Origin: Aurantiochytrium sp. KH105
Taxonomy: Eukaryota > Sar > Bigyra > Thraustochytrida > Thraustochytriidae
Assembly: GCA_003116975.1 (NCBI GenBank)
Contig: BGKB01000001.1
Span: forward strand, 62,001-126,000
Direction: 5' to 3'
DNA length: 64,000 nucleotides
In this document: in pieces, positions 38,901-49,524 of the stretch
How positions within the stretch are numbered: the stretch's first letter is position 1
Layout of the letters: each line of letters starts with the position of its first letter
Notes under the pieces: model-generated
Database searches by the model: none
The model's input: only the letters and a program-made list of their open reading frames with translations
Told to the model about the DNA's origin: nothing
Program-made: the position numbers and the translations under genes

Positions 38901-40253
38901 GTATACCGTGCAATGCCGCGCAAGAGTCAGACGCTCGGGGCTTGGTCGGGCTCGGATAGAGACTACTGGCCGGTGATGTGGTGTCGGGGTGGGTGACCTC
39001 GACGTCTCGCTCTCAGTCTGCCCCCCCGCCATCGATAATCGACCTGCCGACCGCCCGCCCCCCTCAACTTGCGCCGGAGCGACCCTCGACTCCGCGCTTG
39101 CGCTTGGCGACGTTCCCATCCTCGGGACACGAGGCGAGACAGGACAGGGCAGGGCAGGAGAGGCCAGGAGAGGCCTGAGAGCCCAGGACAGACCTTGCTT
39201 GACGAAGACGGGACATCGCAGTCGTCGACGGGAAGCCCTGAGTCGCCCGGCAGGCTCGACGTGTCGCGACGCTTAGCACAATCAGTAACGCAAACGCCAC
39301 CAACATCGGAGCAGAGCAGAGTGACAAAGAGCCCAGCGGAGACTCTCTGCTTTGAGCAGCAGCCAGCAGATGCAGATGCAAATGCTGCAGTTGCTATGTT
39401 GCTGTCGCGCCCCCCACCTGCTCCTGGCGCTCGAGGCAAAAGGTGGGTAGGATGGAGCAAGTGCACGTCCAAGTGCCAGTGCGGTAGTCGCGGCGCAGTG
39501 CAGTTGAAAACGATTCGGCATACATTGTCAAGGTTAAGTTGCGAGCAAAGAACTCGAACTTGACTCGGAGCGAGCAAGCCCAACGGTCATCTTATCTTGG
39601 AAACTGCCGAGGAAGCACAACGTACGCAGCGCAGCACAGCGTCGTCATATCGCGAGCGGCTGTAGCGGCTGCACGCCACGCCACACCACGCCAGCCTTTT
39701 CCTAGCCTTCCAATCTCGACGATGTCCGGGGGTTTGCGGTCGGCCAAGCTGACGCGGCACAGAGGGCAAGTCAGCCTGGTGACGGTTCGGGGCGTGTTGC
39801 CGTTGGATCAAACAGCAACTAGAACAATCTAATTTACCGTTCTGGGCCGTGGATGGTTTTCTCGCTGGCTGACCTGGCCAGCTCCGAGTCCGAGCGAGGA
39901 CGCTGAAGCCGTGCTGTGTACGTGCTCATGTGCAAAAGTAGCGGCTCCGGGCGGCTCCGGGCGGCTCTAAGTCGACAAGTGAGTGAGAGATTTGAGTGCG
40001 AACGTCGAATGAAGAGGCTAGTCAAAGAGACTTCGAGGCAAGGAGTTCCTCACATCGGAAGCAAGGACCGACCGGTGTTGAGGAGGAAGATGCAAGACCC
40101 CGTCGTCGACTGTTCGTCCTTGGCTTGCCTGTAGTGATTTGGTTGACCGGGGTGATAAAAGCCCGGCTCTTACTGTAAAAGAAGGCGCCATGGAAGGAGA
40201 GAAAGGCCGAAGCGCTTGACTGTGAGTCCGATGCAGGGAGCAGCTGCAGCAGA

Positions 40254-40313
40254 CGTAACGGAGATGCCAGAGTTCGTACGGGCCGTAACGGAAATGCCAG
40301 AGTTCGTACGGGC
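40254..40313. repeat. Tandem repeat, 2 x 30 bp
   Basis: Two adjacent copies beginning CGTAACGGAGATGCCAGAG and CGTAACGGAAATGCCAGAG differ at one base. They lie about 560 bases upstream of the 1821-aa gene. Confidence 0.9.
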
Positions 40314-40867
40314 CAATTCTACACGCCCGATAGGTAGTAGTAGGTAGGCCTAGTAGAAAATCTTAACCCATGCTGTCAGTTGAAACCATCCACCCTCCCA
40401 CCCACCCCCCTCTTCTGGGGAACTTCGAGCCACTCGAGCTGCAAGACTGCAAGCAGCTGCAGGCTTCTTATCCCGCTGTTTCATATACAAATTTTGAGAG
40501 GTCAGGACTTCGGTCATTGCATCGTACGAGGGTTATTACTTGTGGCGGCAGCGTCAGGAAAGAGACAAGAAACGGTCACTATACTTCTTCGACGTCTACT
40601 AGCGGCTGCGACCCGCTGCCGGCGCGAAGCAGGCAGAGGGAACTTTGGAGGAAACGCATTTCTATGCTTCCCCGCCGCCGGCGTGGACAGAAGCAGGCGC
40701 CGGTGCAGGTCCTTCCCCTACTGGAATTGCGGACTGGGTTGTTGTCACTTGGCCTGGAAAAGTAGTCCCCGGGCAGAACTCGCTGTCTCTGCGCGAGGAC
40801 GTGCGCGCAGACTTGACGGCGAGCGTTCTGTGAGAACCCTCGCGACGCGAGCGTCAAGGCGCGAGAG

Positions 40868-43800
40868 ATGACGTCCAAGGACGACGGCGAGGTCACAGAG
40901 AGCGGCTCCACCGGTAACCTTGGAGACAACCATCTGCAAGTCCATTCCGGGGAGACGCTGCACAAGGTGGGCAAGCAAGAGAGTGTGTTCGACTGGATTG
41001 AAAAGTCGTACATTAAAGCGAAGGATGCCGCCGCAGGCGTCCTGCTCTTGCTCTCACGTGAATGCGGCAAGTCACATTCCAGTGCGCATCTCGGCATCAT
41101 CATCGAAAGCATTCAGTTGTTTACCTTTGCGCTCTCGCCCATGCTCGATGCGGACGATGAAACTTCGACAACGAGTCAAGTTGGGACGGCACCAACGAAT
41201 GGCAGTATTATCGAGAACATGGTCTTCTTTTCCGACGTGAGTAATCTGCTCATGTACTTCATTGGATATGAGCTTTGCCTCTTCCTGACCGTCTCAGCGG
41301 TCATTGTCTTTCTTCTCAATGCCCTCTATGTCGCTTATGGCTGGTCAAATACCTTCAACGTCCTGTGGCCGATCAAGGTCTTACGACTTCAGGCCAATGT
41401 GCTCATTGGGCTGGCGTTCATTCCAACCATCCAGCTCATGGCGCTTATGTTTAGCTGCTCAAGTTTTGATCTCAACTGCACAGCGTGGCAGCCACTCGTA
41501 CTTACATTGTCCATTTTTTATATTCTTCTCGCCATCGCGATTGGCTCCACGTACTTTGACCCAATCGTGACCTCGGAGTCGCCGCAGGCATCGGCGCACA
41601 CGCGCATCACAGTGTTTAACATTCTCGCCAAGATCGTGCTCTCCGCCGTGCACGCTGTGTGGGACAGCAATGCAACTCTCCGAAGCTCGTTTGCGGCCGA
41701 ATTGAGTCGGCACCTGCTCCTCATCGGATTTTCTTCGGCCCTCAGCTACCTCTACGTCTGGTATCAGCCCTATTACCACTACAAGATGAATGTCCTCTCC
41801 GGGGTCACCTCGAGCATTCTTTTGTGGTTTGCGGTTTCCATGTTCGTGCGCTGGATCAAAATTATGCTCGGGGACCCTAACGCTGTGGGTGCGTTAGAAA
41901 ACTCTGCAACGAGCATTGATAGCACGCGGGCCGCTCGTGACGTATCAGTGGCGCTCGTCACCGGGGCTTTTCTGGTGATCCCCTTGACAATCTTCATGAT
42001 CGAATACCGAAAGCGAGCGCTGGCCAAAAAGCCTGTATACAGACTGAAAAACGCCTATGAGTTCGAGCTCAAAATTCGGAACTATCTGCGAGTCCATCAC
42101 CCAATCTTTGCGCAAACGCATCACAAAGCGTCCTCGATCAAACCCTTGCTCAAGGACAGTGATGCGATGAACCACCCAATTGATGAAGACAGTAGCGACG
42201 ATGAAAGCGATGAAGAGGATCAGCAGCCGCTGTTTGCACGAGAAAGCAACGTTTCCAACGTCAAAGATGACAAGAACGCGGGGCATCGGCGCCGCAAGCA
42301 AGATCGGGTCCTCACTAAAGTGCAAAAGCTTTTCGAGAGTGCCATCTCGCAGTTTCCTGGATCGGCGCAGCTTCCGATGTTCATGATCTACTTTTTCAAG
42401 ACCTTTTACGAAAAGGAGCAGGGCATCGTGCTGAGCCGCAAGGCCATCTTGATTGCGGCGCGGCGCAAACCGTGGTTCGACCTCGAGTTTGGCCTATTCA
42501 AGCTGCAATCGGAGATCAAGCACAACGTCTCCACGGGTAAGGAGGTTGTGTCCTTTGTTGCGAGCGAAAAGTACGAACGCGAAGCCAAGAACTACGACCG
42601 CCAATCATGCTGGCACCTGCTCGAATTCTGGAGCGAGCTCTCCGCGAGCCATCCGGACATGACGCGCGTTCAGTCGCTCGCCAAGGCCGTTGCAGAATAT
42701 TCTGCAAAGGCGCAAAGCGCATATCTACGTCTCACGCGACTTCAGCCCAAGCAAGCGCGGGTCCTCAAGCTGTACAGTGGCTTTCTCAATGATGTCGTCA
42801 ATGACCGGACCGCAGGACAGCATGCCATGTCGAGGGCTATCTCATACGAAGAAGACAAGACTTCGGGGAACGCCAACAATGGGGGTCCGCCTGCCGCAGC
42901 GGGATCGACCGAGAACCCATTGTCGACCCAGCTGCACAAGTTTGACCCTGTCATGGTCTTCGAAATTAGCGAGACCACGCAACACGGAACTGGCTTTGGC
43001 GAAATCTCGTATGTCAATTCTGACGCTGCATATGTTCTGCAGAACGCAAGTCAGAAGCTGGTTGGTCGCAGCGTGATGGAATATCTTGTGCCGCCTTTTT
43101 CTACGCACTTGAAAGGCATCGTCGCGGCCTTCTTTCTCGAAGGGCGGAGTCCGCTATTTGGAAGGAAAATTGAGACGTTTTGCGTCTCGTCACGTAAAGA
43201 CTGCTTTCAGGTAACGATGCAGCTTTCGCCTTACACAACTGACGGCATCAACTTCACCATGTTTCTTTCCTTTGTGCCGAACGAAAGAGCGCTTCGGGAG
43301 GCGCAATTCGGTTTTGGCGAAGACGTTGCAAACCAGGGCTTCTTCCTCTTTTCCGACCAATATGAGCGAGGACATGTCATCGCTGCCTCTGACGCTGGCT
43401 CATTCCTCCTCGAAAAGTTCACGACCCTCCTCGATACACACGCCATGCTCGCGGGCTCTACGATCGAGCTCAAGGATATTATTGAGGACTCGGAGAACAT
43501 GATGGAGCGCGCCCTTGCGACAGGCGACTTTGTGGACGTGTCGCTGTGCAGTCTTCGTCTCGACTATGAGAACGAGCTGCATTCGACGGAACTCAAGGTG
43601 CATGAGTTCAACTATGAGGGATTTCGCATCCAAAAAGCGACAATCCGCGTCCTGACAAAGGAGGCCGCGGCCATGCGAATGCAGCGCCGAGGAAGCGCAG
43701 CGTCCCCTAATGACCTGGAGAGTTTTCCTTCCAATGCAACTTCGGATGACTTTTCGGACGTATCCAAGAATGAGAGCGACGACAAATTTGCCTTCTTGAG

Positions 43801-46333
43801 CCCAACCATTGGCATTTCCAACGCTGCACCGGCACTCGTCAAGTCACCTGGATCGCGGTCTGGCAGCTCTGTTGGTTCCGGCAAGTCTGGTGGCTCGCAG
43901 TCGACTGTCGCGGGAATGTACTTGAGGCGGCTCCTGCAGTCCGAGGGAACAGGCAAAAAGATGTCGCCGCAGTTGCAACGTCTCAGTCTAGTCTACGTCA
44001 TTTGTCTGCTGGTTGTCGTGGCATGCTCACTCGTTTATTACGCGATCCAAGAGCGAAATCTTGACCGGTACGCGTCTGAAGTCGCTTTTTTGAACAGAGC
44101 TGGATTCCGCCGTTTTAATGCAGTCTCGCTGGCATATTGTACGCACTGCCTCGTGCTCTTGAATTTGGGTGTCACCCTTCCCAGCGCTCTTTCCGAAGAA
44201 TCTCTTCGCGCGGAGCTAGAAACAAATATGGAGAGCTTGCGCGATATTGAAAAGGTCGCCTTTAGCATGCGCACGGACTCTGCTGAAATCGAGGACGTGT
44301 ACAGCATTGGAAATACCGCGCTAAGCGTGCTCAATGGAGAGAGTGCGCGCTGGGAGTACACGAGTCTTTATGACGCAACAAGCCTTGTCACAGGTGCTGC
44401 GACAAATCTGATTGACTCGCCGCTCGAAATGTTCACGCTCGACAACCCCAACGTGCACATGGTTCTCACGCAAGTTTTGGGGTCTGTTTCGTACCTGCAG
44501 GATCTCAATAGAACGACATTTATGTTTCAGAACCTGGCTGAGAGCGAGATCCACACACTCGTTCCAATTTTTTGGACATCGGTGGGAATTGCAAGCTTTA
44601 TGCAGACCTTGCTTCTCGCGTACTTTATCTGGCCCCTGGTCAAACTCGTGGAGAGAAACAAGCTCGAGGTTCTCGAGGTTCTTCGTTCTATCCCACCCAA
44701 GTCCATCGCAACCATTTCGCTGCGCTCCCGCAATCGTCTGCTCGAGGTCCACGAGGTGGCGAACGAGGTGCTTGAAAGCCAACTCAACAATTCGACCTGG
44801 GACACGCAGCGAAAAATTACGGGGCTGCTCGACAAGTCAGACGGATCAGGAAGCGGAAAGAAACGTAAGCGCTCGGAAAAATCCAAGGAGTCCCCTAGAA
44901 AGATGGTCGAGAAGCGTCTCGTGGACTCTGTCATACGGGCCAGTACTACAGAACCGGGGAACACCAACACGCTTCTAACAGGTGAGGACATGCCTAGAAA
45001 CCGACTCGCGCAAAATGATAGTGGAAGCAGCGAGGAAGCAACTAGCAGCGCCAGTAGCGACAATGACGAAGCCAAAAGCAGCAGCAGTGACCAAATCATG
45101 AACATGGCGACCGAGGCGAGGTCGCCACCCAGCCCCATTGGAGAGGAAGAGGTTGAGACCGAGAAATCGACGTCGAAAGGTTTGAGCGGAGGGCTTGTGG
45201 CATGGTTTCGAGGCGATCATGAAGACGACTCGGATAAAGAAGATGAATTCAGGTACAAAAGAGGAATCGGAAGTAGAATCATCTCGGGGCTTGCGGCTCC
45301 CTTTTACAAGTGCGGATCCGGCGTGAGGCACTTCAAGCGCTGGATGCGACAACTTTGCGCTCCCAAAGTCAAGACCACGCCAACAGCTCCTGTTGTGGCC
45401 CCTTTAGACCGTCAAGACACGGATTCAAAGCTAGAAGCGCGACTTCGCAAAACGCAGACAGACTTCTCCGTACAATTGCGCGTTTTGGCAAAGATGGCCG
45501 TCCCTGCCCTTGCCGCTTTTCTTTTTTACGTGCTGAATTATACGCTTGGGTTCTACCTGAACATCAACTACCTTTTGCGCGTGCCAACATCGGTGAACTT
45601 TTCCGGGCTGAGACGGGCCACCCTTCGTCTCATCAAACACGTACTCTTTCTCTATCTTGCAGGGACCTCGATGGAAGCCGGTGACCCGTATACTGCATCG
45701 CAGGGCAACGTCTCGCACACGGTTGGCCTGTTCGAACACGTCAACAATGTCCTCTTCCATGGCCGGCAGAATGATGAGGGCCTTTTGCGCGTGAGCAGCG
45801 ACCAAGAGCAAATTACTCTTTTGCTGGAGAACGGCTGCTACAACTGGCCTGGGAGCGATCTAACCGTTTGCGAGACATTCGAAGATGGAATCATGAATGG
45901 TGGACTCATGACGGCCACAAGGCAATTTCTAAAGAACTTTGTCACCGAGCTTCACGCAGCGCCGCCGCTGAACTCTTCGGAGACCTCCTTTGCCGGGTAT
46001 TTGCTTGTACCAGCGGAGCTTGAGTCTCTCCTTGTACTCGAAGAGAGTTTCCTTCAGGTTCAGTACACGACTTCCGTAAAACTTTATGTTAAAGAGGTGA
46101 CCGAACAGCTTGACGCAGACCGTCTCACGCGCAACATTATTCTGGCTGCATACCTGACTACAATTCTGCTGGTGTATATTCTACTCGTGCGCGGGATCAT
46201 CCGAAGTCTCGACAATGAGTTAAAGCGGACGCGACGCCTTTTGCTTATGGTGCCCGAGGAGCTATACAATCGATTGCCAACGCTGCGCAAGTTTATTACA
46301 CGCGAATTCAAGATCGGCAAACGCAGAAACTAG
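40868..46333 (+). CDS. Giant tmcB-like (tiny macrocysts) multi-TM PAS protein, paralogue 2, 1821 aa
   Basis: ATG at 40868 (MTSKDDGEVTESG). It has the same layout as the divergent 1668-aa neighbour. There are eight N-terminal TM helices (first about residues 75-93). A cytosolic block carries YFFKTFYEKEQGIVLSRKA, VVSFVASEKYEREAKNYDR and QSAYLRLTRLQPKQARVLK followed by YSGFLNDVVND. A PAS-like domain lies at about 692-806 (GFGEISYVNSDAAYVLQNAS, EYLVPPFSTHLKGI). Later TMs are at about 1038-1060, 1231-1258, 1541-1565 and 1754-1779. The motif VERNKLEVLEVLRSIPP after the tenth helix and the ending RRLLLMVPEELYNRLPTLRK are shared with the paralogue. It differs by an extra acidic Ser/Glu-rich insertion (about 1378-1470) before TM11 and an acidic insert near residue 440. 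The final TAG overlaps a TAGGCCTA palindrome. It is probably a homodimeric or heterodimeric membrane sensor; the ligand is unknown. Confidence 0.85.
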   Translation: MTSKDDGEVTESGSTGNLGDNHLQVHSGETLHKVGKQESVFDWIEKSYIKAKDAAAGVLLLLSRECGKSHSSAHLGIIIESIQLFTFALSPMLDADDETSTTSQVGTAPTNGSIIENMVFFSDVSNLLMYFIGYELCLFLTVSAVIVFLLNALYVAYGWSNTFNVLWPIKVLRLQANVLIGLAFIPTIQLMALMFSCSSFDLNCTAWQPLVLTLSIFYILLAIAIGSTYFDPIVTSESPQASAHTRITVFNILAKIVLSAVHAVWDSNATLRSSFAAELSRHLLLIGFSSALSYLYVWYQPYYHYKMNVLSGVTSSILLWFAVSMFVRWIKIMLGDPNAVGALENSATSIDSTRAARDVSVALVTGAFLVIPLTIFMIEYRKRALAKKPVYRLKNAYEFELKIRNYLRVHHPIFAQTHHKASSIKPLLKDSDAMNHPIDEDSSDDESDEEDQQPLFARESNVSNVKDDKNAGHRRRKQDRVLTKVQKLFESAISQFPGSAQLPMFMIYFFKTFYEKEQGIVLSRKAILIAARRKPWFDLEFGLFKLQSEIKHNVSTGKEVVSFVASEKYEREAKNYDRQSCWHLLEFWSELSASHPDMTRVQSLAKAVAEYSAKAQSAYLRLTRLQPKQARVLKLYSGFLNDVVNDRTAGQHAMSRAISYEEDKTSGNANNGGPPAAAGSTENPLSTQLHKFDPVMVFEISETTQHGTGFGEISYVNSDAAYVLQNASQKLVGRSVMEYLVPPFSTHLKGIVAAFFLEGRSPLFGRKIETFCVSSRKDCFQVTMQLSPYTTDGINFTMFLSFVPNERALREAQFGFGEDVANQGFFLFSDQYERGHVIAASDAGSFLLEKFTTLLDTHAMLAGSTIELKDIIEDSENMMERALATGDFVDVSLCSLRLDYENELHSTELKVHEFNYEGFRIQKATIRVLTKEAAAMRMQRRGSAASPNDLESFPSNATSDDFSDVSKNESDDKFAFLSPTIGISNAAPALVKSPGSRSGSSVGSGKSGGSQSTVAGMYLRRLLQSEGTGKKMSPQLQRLSLVYVICLLVVVACSLVYYAIQERNLDRYASEVAFLNRAGFRRFNAVSLAYCTHCLVLLNLGVTLPSALSEESLRAELETNMESLRDIEKVAFSMRTDSAEIEDVYSIGNTALSVLNGESARWEYTSLYDATSLVTGAATNLIDSPLEMFTLDNPNVHMVLTQVLGSVSYLQDLNRTTFMFQNLAESEIHTLVPIFWTSVGIASFMQTLLLAYFIWPLVKLVERNKLEVLEVLRSIPPKSIATISLRSRNRLLEVHEVANEVLESQLNNSTWDTQRKITGLLDKSDGSGSGKKRKRSEKSKESPRKMVEKRLVDSVIRASTTEPGNTNTLLTGEDMPRNRLAQNDSGSSEEATSSASSDNDEAKSSSSDQIMNMATEARSPPSPIGEEEVETEKSTSKGLSGGLVAWFRGDHEDDSDKEDEFRYKRGIGSRIISGLAAPFYKCGSGVRHFKRWMRQLCAPKVKTTPTAPVVAPLDRQDTDSKLEARLRKTQTDFSVQLRVLAKMAVPALAAFLFYVLNYTLGFYLNINYLLRVPTSVNFSGLRRATLRLIKHVLFLYLAGTSMEAGDPYTASQGNVSHTVGLFEHVNNVLFHGRQNDEGLLRVSSDQEQITLLLENGCYNWPGSDLTVCETFEDGIMNGGLMTATRQFLKNFVTELHAAPPLNSSETSFAGYLLVPAELESLLVLEESFLQVQYTTSVKLYVKEVTEQLDADRLTRNIILAAYLTTILLVYILLVRGIIRSLDNELKRTRRLLLMVPEELYNRLPTLRKFITREFKIGKRRN

Positions 46334-46696
46334 GCCTAATGCGGCATGAAGGCTTTGAGAGAGGGGGGGATTGAATGCCCCGCTGTGAAGGCCATGAGCG
46401 AAGGGCAAGCTATGAAAAAAAAAAAAGATAGAAATCTGGAACAGCAAATAATCTTGAACCATTCCAAGAAAGAGAACTTTACCGAAGTAGTACTCAAAGC
46501 TGACTGTAACAAATCGGAAGCAACGCTTGGTGAAAGGTGGCAGATCGCACAGGCAGGAACACATAATCCGGTCAGCCAGCCAACAAGCATCCTAAGCAAA
46601 GCAAAACAAAACATGGCAAGAAAGAAGCAAACGAAGGCGAAAAATCATCTGTGCATTCTCCAATTTCATAAATCTAAGCTCCCTCTTTGCTCAAGA
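46334..46696. other. Convergent 3' intergenic region
   Basis: 363 bases between the 1821-aa gene and the histidine gene. Contains an A11-type run near 46413 and generally A-rich sequence suited to 3' ends. No gene. Confidence 0.6.
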
Positions 46697-49524
46697 CTAG
46701 AGCACTCCCTTGGTGGACGGAACGCCCGCGCTTGCATCCGGAGAGATGGACATGCGAAGCGCCACCGCCAACGCCTTGAAACCCGACTCGGAACGGTGGT
46801 GGTCGTTTTCGCCGTGCAGACAGTGGACATGCACGGTGAGACGCGCAGAGGTGACAAACGATTGCACAAAGTGCGTAAGCATCTCCGTGGAGATGGTCCC
46901 GATCATCTCGCGCCGGAAACCAAATCGAATTTCGGCGTAAGGACGGCTGCTGATGTCGACCACCGCCCGGGATAAAGCCTCGTCGAGAGGGCAGAGGGCA
47001 TAGCCCCAGCGCACGATGCCCTTGCGCGAACCCAGCGCAGCATCAAACGCTTCGCCAAGCGCGATACCAACATCCTCGGCCGTGTGGTGGTCGTCGATCC
47101 AGAGGTCGCCAGTGCAGCGCACATTAATGTCGACGCGAGAATGCTTGGCCAGGGCCTCAATCATGTGATCAAGAAAACCAATTCCTGTGCTCACATCGGC
47201 GGCGCCTGTGCCATCAAGATCGACGCTGACAGCAATGGATGTCTCCTTTGTCTTGCGCTGCACAGCGCCTTGGCGTGCACCGAGGCTAGCATTGCCCTTA
47301 GACTTGGTACCCGCGCCCATGGGCGCAACACCAGGTGTTCCCGCGGATCCAGGAGCAGCCACTACAGCCGCCTTCGACATAGGAGCCTGAAAGACCTCGA
47401 GCAGATCAACAAAGCCCGGCGCGAGTACTTGCGCTGCGCCGGCACTGTAGAGAGCGCCCTCTACGGTTTTGGAAGACTCCGCAGTGGCCCCCGGGGTGAT
47501 GACACCGACGGCACGAACGCCAGCCGCGCAGGCGGCCCGCATGTCATCAGGGGTATCACCGACCATGACAGCTTCGGCCGGGTCAACGCCTCCAAGACGC
47601 TCGAGCGCAAGACAAACCGGTGCCGGATCTGGCTTTGAGGGCGCCTCGTGCATGCACACCATGATCGGCTGACCTGCTCCGTCAGAAACGAGGGAACGCA
47701 GGTTGTACAAATCGAGAAAATAAAGAGCCTCATCGCGAGGGCGGCCAGTCACGATAGCAATGCCAAGAGGGGCGCGCTTGCGCAGCTCGACGAGGAGTGC
47801 GCGCGAGGGAATAAGGCTCTCCAGGTCACGCAGCCCCGTTGCGGTGCTCGTACCGAGGTAGAACTCTTGAAATTTAGCGGTGATGGTCTCCAGCGAAGGA
47901 GCATCCGAGAGCTTGGCAGCGACAAGCTTGTGAGTGAGTTTCCAGTCGTCGTTAGCGTCGCCTTCAAGCTTGGCTGCCTCAATGTCAGCCGAGGTGACCT
48001 CGACGCCAAAGGCATCCGCCGTACGGATGATGGCCTGGCGGTATGATTGAGATACCTCGGCCAAGACACCGTCCATGTCGAGAAGAAGAGCGCGAGGGGG
48101 GCGTTGCGCAGCTTGGGGCACGTTCCCAGTGGCCGCAGCCCCGGGCATCGGCGTTGCAGGAACGTCAAGGTCACGCATGGCGTCGAGAAGCAGGTCGGTG
48201 TCGCGAGGGCGGCCACAGCTGATGCGAATGTAGCCCGCAAGAGCGCCCTTGGGGTAGTAGCGCACAAGAACGCCACGGCGACGCAGCTCCTTGTGCAGCG
48301 TGCCCGCGTCCATGGGTGCGTTGACTTTGAAGAGCACAAAGTTTGCAACGGAGGGCACTGGAGTGAGCCAAGCAAACTCCTGGAGCAGGACGAGCATTCT
48401 CGTGCGCTCCGCGAGAATTGGCTTGATGTGCTCTTCGACGATCTTGTCTTTGACACGAAGTGCAGCGCGCGCCGCGGCTTCAGTGGCGACGTTGATGTTG
48501 TAAGGCTGCTTGATGGAAAGAAGTTTCTCGGTGAGCTTGGGATGAGCCACGGAGAAGCCTACGCGAAGACCAGCGAGACCGGCCCACTTGCTGAAGGTGC
48601 GCAGCACAACAAGATTCGGGAACTCGTCCATGAGACCCACGGCGCTTCCGCCGCTGAACTCGGCGTAGGCCTCGTCGACAACGAGGATGCAGTTGTGTGC
48701 GCAGATCTTGCGGACCTGGTCCTCGGTCATGAGACCGCCCGTGGGGTTATTGGGAGACGCAATAAAGACCAGTTTGCCGTTGTGGTTGTCCACCTGGTCG
48801 ATGATGCCGTCGACGTCAAGATCAAAGGCCGGGGCGTTGATTCGTGGGACCTCCAGAACTTGGGACCTTGCGATCTTGCCAAGGAACGAGTACATGCCAA
48901 AGGTGGGCGGGGCGGACACAATGCCAGCGCCGGGCTCCACCAGGCGGATGAGGAGGTCGAGGAGCTCATCGGAGCCTACGCCCGCGCAGATGTGCTCGGG
49001 GCCAATGCTGCCACCAATGTACTTTGCCAGATCCTGGCGCAGGTAGGTCTGCGCGGGATCCGGGTAGATGTGCATGTACTCGGTGTTGCGCACGGCCTCG
49101 ATGACCTCCGGCATGGGGCCGTAAAGGTTCTCATTGGCGTCTAGCTTGGCCAGGCGTTCAATCGGAACGCCGACTTCTGCAGCCACTACATCGAGGGGCT
49201 GGATGGGCGAGTACCTGTTTGCCGTCGCGATCCCATGCAGGCCGCGTTAGTCCCCTGATTTCCCTCCCTCCCTTCCCCCCGTCGCTCTTTCCCTCCCTTT
49301 CCCCCATCGCCTCCGCGCTCGAGCTCCTCGCCCGCCGCCTGCACCACCACGCACACGGCGCTTCTCCGCTTTGCCGAGCGCCATCTCGTCCTCATCCCTC
49401 GGTCGTTCCCTCGCATCCAATCCCCTCTCTCCGCCCCGGCCGGCGCGGCCGCCGCGGGGCGCACGTACTGCGGCAAGTCCAGGAAGTCGCTGCGCACGAA
49501 CTGCAGCGTGGGGTCGGTCGTCAT
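46697..49524 (-). CDS. Trifunctional histidine enzyme: HisC aminotransferase - HAD phosphatase - HisB dehydratase, two exons, 857 aa
   Basis: Exon 1 is 49524-49469 ([21 protein letters not shown]); the 254-nt intron has GTACGT and CAG ends; exon 2 is 49214-46697. The joint restores LPQYSPIQPL, the usual HisC N-terminus. HisC (about 20-365) shows [27 protein letters not shown] and the PLP lysine in [15 protein letters not shown] domain (about 393-625) carries [26 protein letters not shown] and MVGDTPDDM, so it is complete. HisB/IGPD (about 672-857) has [30 protein letters not shown] and [12 protein letters not shown], the metal-binding His/Glu sets. IGPD makes imidazole-acetol phosphate, HisC transaminates it, and a phosphatase then makes histidinol. 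The HAD part, with its DGVxAxVSxSYR start, resembles subfamily-IA HADs rather than the E. coli HisB N-domain. That it is the histidinol-phosphatase is inference. Confidence 0.9.
49215..49468 (-). other. Intron of the histidine gene
   Basis: 254 nt, with donor GTACGT at its 5' end on the minus strand and acceptor AAACAG. Splicing joins CCG-CA to G-TAC-TCG, giving PQYS in frame. Confidence 0.85.

Larger units (their letters stand above)
38361..40867. promoter_or_regulatory. 2.5-kb divergent region between the two tmcB-like genes
   Basis: Both giant genes are transcribed outward from here. Contents: AGCC and (CAAG)4 microsatellites at 38730-38757, an 18-bp perfect palindrome at 38883-38900, a 2 x 30-bp tandem repeat at 40254-40313 and TAGGCCTA at 40345-40352. 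Open frames are short, GC-rich and overlap on both strands, with no family I recognise. The stretch 40530-40867 is probably the 5' leader of paralogue 2. Confidence 0.5.

Noticed and set aside
48047-49144. Plus-strand ORF of 365 codons opposite the HisC domain
   Set aside because: Mirror frame of a conserved enzyme with no domain of its own; long antisense frames are common at this GC content.
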